64,000 bases of DNA from Pseudoneobacillus sp042683745 (GCF_042683745.1 NZ_JBHUJX010000008.1:124001-188000), one strand, 5' to 3'; positions 25,780 to 34,839 are shown, numbered from the stretch's first letter. The notes: generated by a model from the sequence alone, not told the origin. Numbers and translations: made by a program.

Positions 25780-26196
25780 GTGACTAATAAAATCGTTGTT
25801 GCTGTAAAAGGTGTAGTAATAAATGAAGGAAAAGCTTTGCTTATCCAACGTTCTGATCATGATGAAGTTGGTGGGGGCACGTGGGAATGTGCTGGAGGTA
25901 AGATTGAATTTGGAGAAGATTTAGAAACAGCACTTATTAGGGAAATACAAGAAGAAGTGGGGTTAACGGTAATAGTTGATAGAATATTATACGCAGCAAC
26001 GTTCAAAACAAACCCATCAAGGCAAGTAGTCATTCTTACATATTTATGTAAAACTGAAGACAATGTAGTTACCCTTTCGAATGAACATAAGGATTTTATC
26101 TGGGCAAAAAAGGATCAAATTAGATTGCTCTTACCTCAAGAAATAATAAGAGATTTTGAGGGAAATAATGTGTTCGACTTGGATGAGTTGGTGTGA
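25780..26196 (+). CDS. NUDIX hydrolase
   Basis: A NUDIX domain protein of about 138 residues. After MTNKIVVAVKGVVINEGKALLIQRS comes the Nudix box GKIEFGEDLETALIREIQEEVG, which fits GX5EX7REUXEEXGU fully. The substrate is probably a nucleoside phosphate or dinucleotide, not decidable here. The GTG at 25780 has AGAAAGGA eight bases upstream and gives the usual family N-terminus. The frame extends to 25717, which would add 21 residues without a ribosome site. It precedes a second NUDIX gene by 27 bases. Confidence 0.8.
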   Translation: MTNKIVVAVKGVVINEGKALLIQRSDHDEVGGGTWECAGGKIEFGEDLETALIREIQEEVGLTVIVDRILYAATFKTNPSRQVVILTYLCKTEDNVVTLSNEHKDFIWAKKDQIRLLLPQEIIRDFEGNNVFDLDELV

Positions 26197-26223
26197 GCGT
26201 TTCTATATTGGAGGATTTTTTTA

Positions 26224-26691
26224 ATGAATTATATAAAAGATATGAGAAGTAAGATTGGTCACGCGACTCTACTAACTGTAGGTTGTGGAGTCATCATTGA
26301 AGACAGTGAGAAGAGAATATTACTTCAACATCGAACGGATGAAGATAATTGGTGTATACCTGGTGGCTTAATGGAAATTGGAGAATCATTTGAACAAACA
26401 GCTAAAAGAGAAACTTTCGAAGAGACAGGGTTAGATGTTAAGAATCTGGAGTTGTTTGGAATCTATTCAGGTGAAAAATGCTTTGCTGAATATCCAAATA
26501 AAGATAAAGTCTTTAGTGTTCAAATCATATTTAAGTCAAATAGCTATGAAGGTGATTTGAAACAAATTGATACAGAAAGCAGAGAGCATAAATTTTTCGA
26601 TAGAGAAGAATTGCCATCTAATTTAAACCCACGTCAAAAACCATTTATATTAGATTGGGCAGTAAATAAGAAGACTCCGATAATCAGTTAA
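26224..26691 (+). CDS. NUDIX hydrolase
   Basis: A 155-residue NUDIX protein with an N-terminal segment (MNYIKDMRSKIGHATLLTVGCGVIIED) typical of the group that acts on ADP-ribose or nucleotide sugars. The box is GGLMEIGESFEQTAKRETFEETG, a complete GX5EX7REUXEEXGU match. GGAGG precedes the ATG. It follows the other NUDIX gene closely and shares its terminator, so the two probably form an operon. Confidence 0.82.
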   Translation: MNYIKDMRSKIGHATLLTVGCGVIIEDSEKRILLQHRTDEDNWCIPGGLMEIGESFEQTAKRETFEETGLDVKNLELFGIYSGEKCFAEYPNKDKVFSVQIIFKSNSYEGDLKQIDTESREHKFFDREELPSNLNPRQKPFILDWAVNKKTPIIS

Positions 26692-26698
26692 TATACAT

Positions 26699-26748
26699 AA
26701 GCAAAAACCTGAACCCATTGGAAAGCCAATGATTCAGGTTTTTGCTTT
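26699..26748. terminator. bidirectional terminator between NUDIX and kinase genes
   Basis: A long stem starts AAGCAAAAACCTGAA and ends TTCAGGTTTTTGCTTT, with a second ATTGG/CCAAT pair near the loop. It lies between two convergent genes and overlaps the kinase stop by a base or two. Confidence 0.9.
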
Positions 26749-28414
26749 AATTATCTAAAGGTAATCGTATCTCAACTAAAGTTCCTTCATTTATTTTACT
26801 TTGATAAGTGATACTGCCGTGATGTTGTTTAATAATTTTGTGACAGATCATTAAACCTAGTCCTGTTCCCTTTTCTTTTAAGGTGTAAAATGGTTCTCCC
26901 AGACGGGGGAGTAGTTCCTCAGGGACACCACAGCCTTGATCTTGAATGGAAATAATACACTCTGCTTCTGTATTTTTTCGAAGTTTTAATTGAATCTCTC
27001 CGTCCTTATTCATAGATTCAAGAGCATTTTTTAAAATATTGAGGAGAACTTGTTTTAATTGATTCTTTTCACCAATAATAAAAAAAGCTGATTCCTCTAT
27101 CTCTAAATTAAAACGAATGTTATTCAACAAAGCCTGTGGGGATAATAACTCGACTGTATTCTCGACCATCTCACGTAAATTTGTACGATTAAGTTGAATG
27201 GCCTGTGGTTTCCCTAACGACAGTAGTTCACTAGTTATGGTTTCAATTCGTTCCAATTCACTAAGGATTAAATCAGTAAAGACATTTGAATGTTCTTCCT
27301 TTTTATAAAGTTGAACAAAGCCTTTTATGGTTGTAAGTGGATTCCGTATTTCATGTGCGACACCTGCTGCCAATTCTCCTACAATGGATAATTTTTCAGA
27401 TTGAAGTAAAATTTCTTCAGCTTTTTTTCGTTCAGATATATCTCTACTGATAATAACAATATGCTCAATGATATTGTACTCTCCAAGAACTGGCATACAA
27501 CGTGACTCGAATTCAACCCAAGAACCAACTTTATGTTTAAAACGAAATTCCATCGATTGAGATTCTTTTTTTTCAAAAAGCTTCAAAATTGTATCTTTGA
27601 ATAATTCAATATCCTCAGGGTGAATCATTTTACATAATTCAACATTTTCAAATTCCGTATCGTTGTATCCTAAGACGATCTCATGCGAGGGTGAAAAGTA
27701 ACTGATAGAATGATCTTTATTCATTACCATTATTAGATCGGAAGTGTTCTCTGCAATAAGCCGATATTTAGATTCACTAGCTTCCAATGTCACCAATGCT
27801 TCTTTTAATTCTTGTTCCGTATTTGATACAATTTTAAACATGTCTGTAAGTTTCTTATTAACCCTATTGAGCTTTTGATAGGATTCGATAAGTAATCCGC
27901 CAATAATTACTCCAAATAATATAAATATTAAATATTGTAAATGAAAGAACGGTTGATCTCTAAATATATTAAAAATTATTGGTACATTAACCACATAAAT
28001 AACTGAATATGCACCAAATAAAGCAAAGCATTTTTTTATTGGTGAAAGTCTTGGTAAATACAAATGAATGACAGAGAAGCCTAACATAATAACTATCCAG
28101 CCAATAATTGCTGGAGTCCAATGTCCACTGTCAAGAAGTCTTGCAGCTATTGCAAATGTAGCTGTAATGTAACCAGCTATGGGTCCAAAATACGAAAATA
28201 CTAAAATAACGGGAGCATAGCGAATGTCGTAAGAATAACCTTGTTGATGGATAGATAGTAAAACGAGGACATAGGAAACGATACCTGCATACAATCCAAT
28301 CCAAAGGCGATAGTGTTTAAGCGGCTTATAATTAATAAAAGAATGAATAACTAAAGGTGTACTAACCATTAATGAAAAAAATGAGAGATTAACGATGTAT
28401 TTAAATAAAATCAA
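26747..28414 (-). CDS. membrane PAS sensor histidine kinase (sporulation-kinase type)
   Basis: A sensor kinase of about 555 residues. The first 190 residues hold five or six membrane helices resembling the 5TMR-LYT sensor module. Next come a short coiled coil, a PAS domain (SESKYRLIAENTSDLIMVMNKDHSISYFSPS) with a PAC motif ending ISRDISERKKAE, a HisKA domain with phospho-His in GVAHEIRNPLTTIKGFVQL, and HATPase_c (N box LLNILKNALESM, G box KGTGLGLMICHKIIKQHHG). The layout matches the orphan kinases that feed Spo0F. TTG at 28414 has AGGTGG upstream; an ATG at 28483 is possible but has no ribosome site. Confidence 0.85.
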   Translation of the reverse strand: MILFKYIVNLSFFSLMVSTPLVIHSFINYKPLKHYRLWIGLYAGIVSYVLVLLSIHQQGYSYDIRYAPVILVFSYFGPIAGYITATFAIAARLLDSGHWTPAIIGWIVIMLGFSVIHLYLPRLSPIKKCFALFGAYSVIYVVNVPIIFNIFRDQPFFHLQYLIFILFGVIIGGLLIESYQKLNRVNKKLTDMFKIVSNTEQELKEALVTLEASESKYRLIAENTSDLIMVMNKDHSISYFSPSHEIVLGYNDTEFENVELCKMIHPEDIELFKDTILKLFEKKESQSMEFRFKHKVGSWVEFESRCMPVLGEYNIIEHIVIISRDISERKKAEEILLQSEKLSIVGELAAGVAHEIRNPLTTIKGFVQLYKKEEHSNVFTDLILSELERIETITSELLSLGKPQAIQLNRTNLREMVENTVELLSPQALLNNIRFNLEIEESAFFIIGEKNQLKQVLLNILKNALESMNKDGEIQLKLRKNTEAECIISIQDQGCGVPEELLPRLGEPFYTLKEKGTGLGLMICHKIIKQHHGSITYQSKINEGTLVEIRLPLDN

Positions 28415-28551
28415 ATGTTTCCCACCTAATCGCTTTTTTCGGATGTAACTATTATCATAAACTAGAGTGGTAATCATATCCATAAAAATTTTTAGGAGTA
28501 ATAAAAGGTATAAAAACTATGTGTTCTATAGAAGAACTTAGAAAAAATTAA

Positions 28552-28578
28552 AAGCGATTTTCATATTGAAAATCGCTT
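28552..28578 (-). terminator. terminator after SRPBCC-PDZ gene
   Basis: A perfect 11-bp stem AAGCGATTTTC / GAAAATCGCTT, followed on the minus strand by TTAATTTTTTC. Confidence 0.85.
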
Positions 28579-28599
28579 AACTTAGGATTAGTAAATTAT

Positions 28600-29313
28600 T
28601 TAGCCTGCAGTTGAAGGTGTGATTTTACTACCATATGGGACAGTGTTCAATTCGACTTTAATCTGTTGACCACTTCTATTTATTTCGAGAGTCACTCGTT
28701 GATTCGGAATTGTTTCAGTAATAAATCTTTCGAACGGTTCGTAACCATCGATGGATATACCATTTACATATGTTATAATGTCGCCAATATGGAGTAAGCC
28801 AAAAGCAGGAGTATTCGGAATTATACTCACAACCTCTGTACCTGGTGTTTCAATGGAAGAAGTTGTTTTATGGTTTACACCAATCCAACTAAGCCAAAAT
28901 GAATGACGAATATCATCATTAACTTCAAGTACACTTTTTAGATTTCTCATGAACTGATAAGTACCAAAGCACATATTCTCCATTTCCATTATTCCAAGGT
29001 TACCGGACCATAATCCTGTATATTCAATCGTAACTAAACTTCCACTTTCTTCAGGGATGATCGACCAAATTGTTAATTCTTTATCTTGATCTTGGATTAC
29101 AAGCTTCTTGAGTTCTTCGATCTCGATGATTGTACCGCTAAAAGTTACACCCCAACCGTAATCTAATTCAATTTTTCCACCTACTTGTAAATGAATTTCA
29201 CAGCTAGTTGTCTCCCATTTATTGCGTTCCCTCTCATCTGTAAGAGCTTTCCAAATTCTTTCAGGATTAGCTTTAATAAAAATTTCCCTTTTAACAGAAT
29301 GAAAAGTTTTCAT
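28600..29313 (-). CDS. SRPBCC (AHSA1-type) protein fused to a PDZ domain
   Basis: A 237-residue two-domain protein. Residues 1-145 form an SRPBCC/START-like domain of the AHSA1 type (VKREIFIKANPERIWKALTDERERNKWETTSCEIHLQVGGKIEL). Residues 150-230 form a PDZ domain (GTEVVSIIPNTPAFGLLHIGDIITYVNGISIDGYEPFERFI). The first domain normally binds a hydrophobic ligand; the second usually binds peptide C-termini. No signal peptide or protease domain is present. It overlaps the upstream ArsR gene by four bases (ATGA), so both form one operon under the palindromic operator. The fusion is unusual. Confidence 0.85.
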   Translation of the reverse strand: MKTFHSVKREIFIKANPERIWKALTDERERNKWETTSCEIHLQVGGKIELDYGWGVTFSGTIIEIEELKKLVIQDQDKELTIWSIIPEESGSLVTIEYTGLWSGNLGIMEMENMCFGTYQFMRNLKSVLEVNDDIRHSFWLSWIGVNHKTTSSIETPGTEVVSIIPNTPAFGLLHIGDIITYVNGISIDGYEPFERFITETIPNQRVTLEINRSGQQIKVELNTVPYGSKITPSTAG

Positions 29314-29624
29314 TTTTCATCCTCCTCTTCTAAATATGATTTTAGCCTTGCAAGCTTTTGTTCCATGATCATACCTAACTCATGCTGTAATGATTTATAG
29401 TGATGTTCATATGATTTCGTGTTTAATTTATAGAAGCAAAACTTCCCATCTCTTCTCTCAATGATTAAATTTTCTTCTTTTAAAATAGTTAAATGTTTCT
29501 TAATAGCTGGTTGGGAAATAGGAAAAGAGTTTACAATTTCCGACTGTGTATGTTCTTTAAGAGATACCATCAGTAAAATCTGACGTCTAATCGGATCTGC
29601 AATGGCACGATAAAAGTCTGTCAT
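29310..29624 (-). CDS. ArsR-type winged-helix repressor
   Basis: A 104-residue ArsR-family regulator (MTDFYRAIADPIRRQILLMV at the N-terminus, winged helix SEIVNSFPISQPAIKKHLTILKEENLIIERRDGKFCFYKLN). It has no ELCVCDL-type metal site, as in the SRPBCC-linked ArsR group that responds to unknown ligands. ATG at 29624 follows GGGGGT, and the frame to 29693 runs across the operator and is not coding. It should repress itself and the SRPBCC-PDZ gene through the palindrome just upstream. Confidence 0.88.
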   Translation of the reverse strand: MTDFYRAIADPIRRQILLMVSLKEHTQSEIVNSFPISQPAIKKHLTILKEENLIIERRDGKFCFYKLNTKSYEHHYKSLQHELGMIMEQKLARLKSYLEEEDEK

Positions 29625-29641
29625 CAGTACCCCCAATTTAT

Positions 29642-29663
29642 TATATAACCATTTGGTTATATA
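29642..29663 (-). promoter_or_regulatory. palindromic operator of the ArsR/SRPBCC-PDZ operon
   Basis: Perfect 9-bp arms TATATAACC and GGTTATATA with a 4-base spacer, 18 bases upstream of the arsR start. Position and symmetry fit an autoregulatory ArsR-family site. Confidence 0.75.
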
Positions 29664-29822
29664 TAAAATAACAATTCGCTTGATTTTTGTCAATATGCGG
29701 CTACTGGTAAGTAGTTGAAATATTATGAAGTTTTTCAGATTTGATGATATCCCTTGGATTTTATTTTCGAATAAAGGTACAATTTAGACTTAGGATATTA
29801 AGTTTATTTGGTGGTGGATAAC

Positions 29823-30563
29823 ATGATTGCAAAGACAGAAGAAGATATTATTGCTTTAAAGGAAATCGGGAAGATAGTAGCAGTGATTAGAGATGAATTG
29901 GTTCGGAGAACGGTACCAGGTATTACGACAAAAGAACTTGATGATATCGCTGGAGAAATGTTCGAAAAGGCAGGCGCTGTCTCTGCACCAAAAGGTGAAT
30001 ATGATTTTCCGGGGTTTACTTGTATCAGTGTTAATGAAGAAGTGGCACACGGTATTCCTGGAAAACGAATCATTTCTGAAGGTGATTTAGTTAATATAGA
30101 TGTTTCTGGTTCAAAAAACGGATATTTCGCTGATACAGGAATCTCCTTTGTTGTTGGTAACGGAGCGGAAATATTAACAAAAATTTGCGAAGTCGCTAAA
30201 GAAGCTTTTGAAGCAGGTTTGAAAAAGATAAAGCCAGGTGCGAAAATAAATGGAATTGGAAAAGTAGTCAATCAAACAGCGAGAAATCATGGTTTAACAG
30301 TTATTTATAACCTAACAGGGCACGGTATTGGTCGTTCCATTCATGAAGCACCTGATCATATTTATAATTACTATGAAAAATATGACAGTCAGTTGTTGAG
30401 GGAGGGAATGGTCATCGCATTTGAACCATTTATCTCAACCCTTGAAGAGGAAGTTTATCAATTAGACGATGGTTGGACATATGTAACCGAGAAAAGCTCT
30501 GTTGCTCAATTAGAACATACCATTATCGTTACGAAAAATGGACCAATGATTATTACACAATAG
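29823..30563 (+). CDS. mapB: type I methionine aminopeptidase
   Basis: A 246-residue enzyme that removes N-terminal Met from new proteins using a two-metal site. The five ligands are visible: D in VNIDVSGSKNGYFADTG (two Asp), H in GHGIGRSIHEAP, and Glu residues in IAFEPFIS and QLEHTIIV. The substrate-binding CISVNEEVAHGIPG is also present. The sequence resembles B. subtilis MapB (YflG), the second Map, rather than MapA of the ribosomal protein cluster. ATG at 29823 has GGTGGTGG upstream, and the TTG at 29808 is inside the leader. Confidence 0.92.
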   Translation: MIAKTEEDIIALKEIGKIVAVIRDELVRRTVPGITTKELDDIAGEMFEKAGAVSAPKGEYDFPGFTCISVNEEVAHGIPGKRIISEGDLVNIDVSGSKNGYFADTGISFVVGNGAEILTKICEVAKEAFEAGLKKIKPGAKINGIGKVVNQTARNHGLTVIYNLTGHGIGRSIHEAPDHIYNYYEKYDSQLLREGMVIAFEPFISTLEEEVYQLDDGWTYVTEKSSVAQLEHTIIVTKNGPMIITQ

Positions 30564-30618
30564 TAGTAGATTGACTTAAACATAGCCTTAATGACTTAAC
30601 AAATGAATTCATTAATCG

Positions 30619-30639
30619 AGACCGCCATTTAGGCGGTCT
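30619..30639 (+). terminator. terminator after mapB
   Basis: AGACCGCC pairs with GGCGGTCT around ATTTA, followed by TTCAATTTGTTTTTT. The 200 bases between here and the PBP gene contain only a possible frameshifted mini-ORF (30752-30840). Confidence 0.8.
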
Positions 30640-30851
30640 TTCAATTTGTTTTTTATAGCTACCTACCCCCATTTGCCGTACGTCACTTTCGAATCATTTA
30701 TTTCATAAGATTTTATTGGGAAAATTAATTTAAAGGTGTAATTACATTAATATTTGGGAAAAAGAACATCGAGGTACTCCAAAAAAAGGGAGCGATTGAA
30801 AATATAGTTCGTTCTAAAAAAACAGAGCAGCTATATTCGTAAGGAGGATTT

Positions 30852-32903
30852 ATGATTAAGAAATTTCATTTTCATAAAAAGGTTAGAAAGAAATGGAAAC
30901 AGCTTCATTTAAATCAGGTTTTTGTTCTCACGTTTGCATCGTTTTTATTAGTATTTATTAGTGTGTTTTATTATTTAGCTAATGGGGTTGAAGTGAGTGC
31001 GCTTGAAAAAGGCTACTCACAATCGACGGTCATATATGATCGAAATGGGAATGTGGCTAGTAAAATTTCAGCTAATAAAACAGAAAGCGTTCGGTACAAT
31101 CAAATCCCTAAACATATGATTGATGCTGTCGTTTCGATAGAGGATCACCGCTTTTTTGAACATAATGGAATTGATTTTAAGGGAATCATTCGAGCTTTCG
31201 TTCGTAACACAAAAGCTGGCGGTATTGTCGAAGGTGGTAGCACGATTACCCAACAGTTAACGAAGAATGTTTTTCTTTCAACAGAAAAATCATATAAGCG
31301 GAAAATGGACGAAGTTTTTTTAGCAAGAGAATTAGAAAAAGAATATACAAAGGAAGAAATATTACAAATATACTTAAATACCATTTATTTTGGTGATGGA
31401 GAATGGGGAGTTAAAAGGGCAGCTCTTCATTACTTCGGAAAAGAAGTCCAGGATTTAACAATTGATGAAGCGGCGATGATTGCTGGTTTAATAAAGGCGC
31501 CATCAGCATTAAGTCCCTATCGGCATTTAGAGAAAGCGACCGAAAGGAGAAATGTTGTTCTTGGAAAAATGAAGGAATATGAATATATTACAGAAGAACA
31601 ATATCAAGCAGCAATAAAGGCGAAAGTGGTTTTAAATGAACATGGTGGAGATCCTCTTCGTGGAAAGTTTCCTTATTATGTTGACCATGTATTAGAAGAA
31701 GCAATTAATAAATACGGCTTCTCTCAGGACGAATTATTAACTGGTGGTTATCAAATCTATACTGAATTAGATCCTTATAAACAAGAGGCGATGGAACAAG
31801 TTTATGCAGATGATTCCCTGTTTCCACAAAGTTCTGATGAGAAACTGGTCCAAAGTGGAGGAATTTTACTGGATCCAGCGACGGGTGGGATTCGTGCTCT
31901 TGTCGGTGGTAGAGGGGAACATGTATTTCGGGGCTATAATCGGGCAACCCAATTAATTGCTCAGCCAGGTTCGACAATGAAACCACTTGCTGTTTATACA
32001 CCTGCATTAGAAAATGGATGGGATATCACGAATGATTTAAAAGATGAACCAATGATATTCGGGAATTATGAACCGAAAAATTATAATCATCAGTATCAGG
32101 GGTCTATACCGATGTATATGGCTGTACAAAAATCGGTGAATGTACCGGCTGTCTGGCTATTAAATGAGATCGGATTAAATAAGGGACTAGAAAACTTAGA
32201 GGAATTTGGTATTCCTTTAGTCGAGAAGGACCGCCACTTAGCTATTGCCTTAGGTGGGATGGATAAAGGTGTCTCTCCTTTAACGATGGCTGAGGCTTAT
32301 TCTGTTTTTCCAAATGGGGGAGAAAGAATGGAAGGGCATTCGATCGTGAAAATTGTGAGTCCAGATGGAAAAATAGTTGCTGAGTGGAATGAGAAAAAAG
32401 TAAAAGTGACGGAAAAAGCTGTCGCAGATAAAATGACTACGTTGCTAATGGATGTTGTTGAAAATGGAACGGGTCGGGCAGCAATAATCCCAGGTCGGGA
32501 AGTCGCGGGAAAAACAGGTTCGACGCAAGTTCCGATTGAAGGAATAAATGGTGTGAAGGATCAATGGTTTGTTGGCTACACACCACAATTAGTAGGTGCA
32601 ATATGGGTTGGCTATGACAAGACAGATAGCAATCATTATTTAACGACAACTTCTAGTGAAGGTGCGGCGGTTATTTTTCAAAAGGTAATGGCAAAATCGT
32701 TAGAGAATGAAGAAGTAAAAAGCTTTCACTTAACACCACTCGCTTCGATCATTGCTGAAAAGGAAAAAGAAAATATTTGGCAAGGTATGAAAGAACTCGA
32801 TGGTAAAATGAAAAAAGAAGCAGAAAAGTGGAGAAAGAAAATCGAGAAGGAAAAAGAAAAGTGGAAGAAAAAAGCGAAGAAACATGGTAAATGGAACGAT
32901 TAA
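30852..32903 (+). CDS. pbpF: class A penicillin-binding protein (PBP1c/PbpF-like)
   Basis: A 683-residue bifunctional peptidoglycan synthase with one N-terminal membrane anchor (about 24-44). The GT51 glycosyltransferase domain shows SIEDHRFFEHNGIDFKGI and EGGSTITQQLTKN. The transpeptidase domain has the SxxK motif STMK in QPGSTMKPL, SVN in QKSVNVPAV and KTG in GKTGSTQ. The sequence resembles B. subtilis PbpF, which acts in the forespore/germ cell wall, more than PonA or PbpG, but assignment is by eye. The C-terminus is a Lys/Glu-rich helix instead of the longer FN3-like end. AAGGAGG precedes the ATG. Confidence 0.88.
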   Translation: MIKKFHFHKKVRKKWKQLHLNQVFVLTFASFLLVFISVFYYLANGVEVSALEKGYSQSTVIYDRNGNVASKISANKTESVRYNQIPKHMIDAVVSIEDHRFFEHNGIDFKGIIRAFVRNTKAGGIVEGGSTITQQLTKNVFLSTEKSYKRKMDEVFLARELEKEYTKEEILQIYLNTIYFGDGEWGVKRAALHYFGKEVQDLTIDEAAMIAGLIKAPSALSPYRHLEKATERRNVVLGKMKEYEYITEEQYQAAIKAKVVLNEHGGDPLRGKFPYYVDHVLEEAINKYGFSQDELLTGGYQIYTELDPYKQEAMEQVYADDSLFPQSSDEKLVQSGGILLDPATGGIRALVGGRGEHVFRGYNRATQLIAQPGSTMKPLAVYTPALENGWDITNDLKDEPMIFGNYEPKNYNHQYQGSIPMYMAVQKSVNVPAVWLLNEIGLNKGLENLEEFGIPLVEKDRHLAIALGGMDKGVSPLTMAEAYSVFPNGGERMEGHSIVKIVSPDGKIVAEWNEKKVKVTEKAVADKMTTLLMDVVENGTGRAAIIPGREVAGKTGSTQVPIEGINGVKDQWFVGYTPQLVGAIWVGYDKTDSNHYLTTTSSEGAAVIFQKVMAKSLENEEVKSFHLTPLASIIAEKEKENIWQGMKELDGKMKKEAEKWRKKIEKEKEKWKKKAKKHGKWND

Positions 32904-32920
32904 TAAAGAAGCATGACTAA

Positions 32921-32945
32921 AAAACAGGAGATTATCCTGTTTTTT
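32921..32945 (+). terminator. terminator after pbpF
   Basis: AAACAGGA and TCCTGTTT pair around GATTA, followed by eight T. Confidence 0.9.
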
Positions 32946-33021
32946 TTGTTTTTCACCTATCAAAAATCTTACATTTTTATTTCTAATTATTAACATAATC
33001 TTCAAAGAATTACCTTTAAAA

Positions 33022-33154
33022 ATATATCCGACCAAAATGGTGATATATCCGACGATTTTTCTACTTTATCCGCACTTATTTATCATATATCCGTCAATAA
33101 CACAAATATATCCGCATATTTCACATTTTCGTCACAAATTTTTAACAGGATCCG
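33022..33154. repeat. 21-bp-periodic ATATATCCG array
   Basis: ATATATCCG or close forms occur at 33022, 33043, 33064 (CTTTATCCG), 33085 and 33106, exactly 21 bases apart. Two weaker matches follow at about 33125 and 33146. Sequence between the cores is not conserved. An apparent plus-strand frame with a 7-residue YPxI repeat is only a by-product of the period. The array fills the 380-base gap between pbpF and iadA. Confidence 0.85.
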
Positions 33155-33287
33155 TCAATGTTCGTTCACTCTCTGTTTTGATTTGTAAAAATAATTTTAA
33201 AATTAGTAAAATTTTGTCCTCTGACTAATTGCTTCGGATAACGAATCAATATATAGTTATTTTTAAAAAGGGATTAAAAATGGGGGA

Positions 33288-34469
33288 ATGAAATTGTTAA
33301 CATTAATCAAAAACGGGGAAGTATTTACTCCTGATTACATAGGAAAAAAAGATATTTTACTAGTCGATCATAAAATTGGTTATATCCAAGACGAAATAAA
33401 TGTTCCTGAAAATTTTGTCGAAATAAAAGTAATTGATGCAAGTGAGAAATACATTGTTCCAGGATTTATTGACGCCCATGTTCATATTATTGGTGGTGGT
33501 GGCGAAGGTGGTTTTCGAACTCGTACACCAGAAATTCAATTGACCGATGCAACACTTGCAGGAATTACAACTTTAGTTGGAGTGATTGGAACAGATGGAA
33601 CAACAAGGAAGATGGCAAGTCTAGTTGCAAAGGCGAGAGCTTTAGAGGAAGAAGGCATTTCCTGCTATGTGCAAACGGGTTCATATCAAGTACCAGTGAA
33701 AACATTAACGGGTAAAATAGAAGATGATATCATCTTAATTGATAAAATTATCGGAGTGGGAGAAGTGGCTATTGCTGATCATCGTTCTTCACAACCAAAT
33801 ACAGAAGAGCTAGCGAAGATTGCTGCTGAAGCTAGAGTGGCGGGCATGTTATCTGGAAAATCGGGTATTGTAAATATTCATGTGGGTGATAGTTATGACC
33901 ATCTGAAATTGATTGAGGAAGTTGTGGAAACAACAGAAATTCCGATTCGTCAATTTTATCCTACCCATATTAATCGTAATCCTCATCTTTTCGAAGAAGG
34001 AATACGGTTTGCGAAAATGGGAGGTTATGTCGATTTTACAACGAGCTCCATTCCGAAATTTCAGAAGGAAGGCGAAGTAAAATGTAGTTCAGGTTTGAAA
34101 AAAATGCTCGATGCAGGGGTAGATATTTCACAAATTACATTTACATCCGATGGACAAGGAAGTTTGCCAGACTTTGATGAAAATGGTGAACTGATCGGAC
34201 TTAAAGTGGGGAAAGTTGCTTCCCTATATAAAGAGGTAAAAGATGCGATTGTCCATGAAAATCTTTCACTTGAGGCAGTGATACGTGTCATTACCGAAAA
34301 TCCAGCCCAAATTTTGAAATTAAAGCAAAAAGGAACAATTCAAACAGGAAAAGATGCCGATCTAGTTTTACTAGATAAAACAGATTACGAAATTCATTCG
34401 GTTATCGCGATGGGACAAGTAATGGTAGAAAATAAACAAGCAATTGTCAAAGGGACATTTGAAGAATAA
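33288..34469 (+). CDS. iadA: beta-aspartyl (isoaspartyl) dipeptidase
   Basis: A 393-residue amidohydrolase-superfamily enzyme that splits isoaspartyl dipeptides from damaged proteins. Metal-site residues are seen as DAHVHIIGGGGEGG, the bridging Lys/Glu region VGEVAIADHRSSQP, two further His in VNIHVGDS and FYPTHINRN, and the catalytic Asp in TFTSDGQGS. The C-terminal small beta domain (KQKGTIQTGKDADLVLLDK) is typical. ATG at 33288 is close to GGGGG; the in-frame TTG at 33294 has better spacing and may be the real start. Confidence 0.92.
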   Translation: MKLLTLIKNGEVFTPDYIGKKDILLVDHKIGYIQDEINVPENFVEIKVIDASEKYIVPGFIDAHVHIIGGGGEGGFRTRTPEIQLTDATLAGITTLVGVIGTDGTTRKMASLVAKARALEEEGISCYVQTGSYQVPVKTLTGKIEDDIILIDKIIGVGEVAIADHRSSQPNTEELAKIAAEARVAGMLSGKSGIVNIHVGDSYDHLKLIEEVVETTEIPIRQFYPTHINRNPHLFEEGIRFAKMGGYVDFTTSSIPKFQKEGEVKCSSGLKKMLDAGVDISQITFTSDGQGSLPDFDENGELIGLKVGKVASLYKEVKDAIVHENLSLEAVIRVITENPAQILKLKQKGTIQTGKDADLVLLDKTDYEIHSVIAMGQVMVENKQAIVKGTFEE

Positions 34470-34493
34470 ATCAATTGCTATCTATCTCCACCT

Positions 34494-34735
34494 ACTAGCC
34501 CCGATGCACAGGATGTACTAGTGTCGACAATGCGACAGGACGCCCGAGCTTTTGTCGACCTCGAGGGTCAAATGTTGTCCACCCAAAAGTCAAAGAACGA
34601 CTTTATGGGTGGACAAGCTTTGCTTGTCAAACCAAAGAACGGTTTGCATAAGTGCGACTAGGTCTCCGGCTTTGCTACTCTCGCCAATCGACCAGTCTTC
34701 TTTATCAGGGCTGGGCAGTCGGTTCCGCTTTTCAA
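34494..34735 (+). repeat. dispersed repeat copy B (long form)
   Basis: Same family and orientation as copy A. It holds CCCCGATGCACAGGATGTAC and GTGTCGACAATGCGACAGGA. The central hairpin has different arms (TTGTCCACCC / GGGTGGACAA) but the same AAAGTCAAAGAACGACTTT loop-stem. It also carries an extra segment of about 85 bases (AACCAAAGAACGGTTTGCAT onward) shared only with copy D. It lies between iadA and the MFS gene. Confidence 0.9.
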
Positions 34736-34839
34736 TTCCTCCGTCTTGAGGAGGAGAAAAAAACCATCATCAGTCGCTATTTCCTATTTTGTCCATTTAG
34801 TATGATTGGATTATCAAATAGCGAATAGGGGAAATATTC

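Noticed and set aside
20614..26691. Genomic island or prophage
   Set aside because: The gene mix looks accessory, but no integrase, transposase, tRNA or att repeats were found at its edges.
33037..33228. ORF with a 7-residue YPxI repeat
   Set aside because: It is produced by the 21-bp DNA periodicity; the cores are conserved as DNA, and the frame has no ribosome site.
34552..34749. Open frames within the dispersed repeats (also 41669-41990)
   Set aside because: The same peptide strings (STSR, RTVCISATRS) recur because the repeat recurs; there is no ribosome site and no relation to neighbours.
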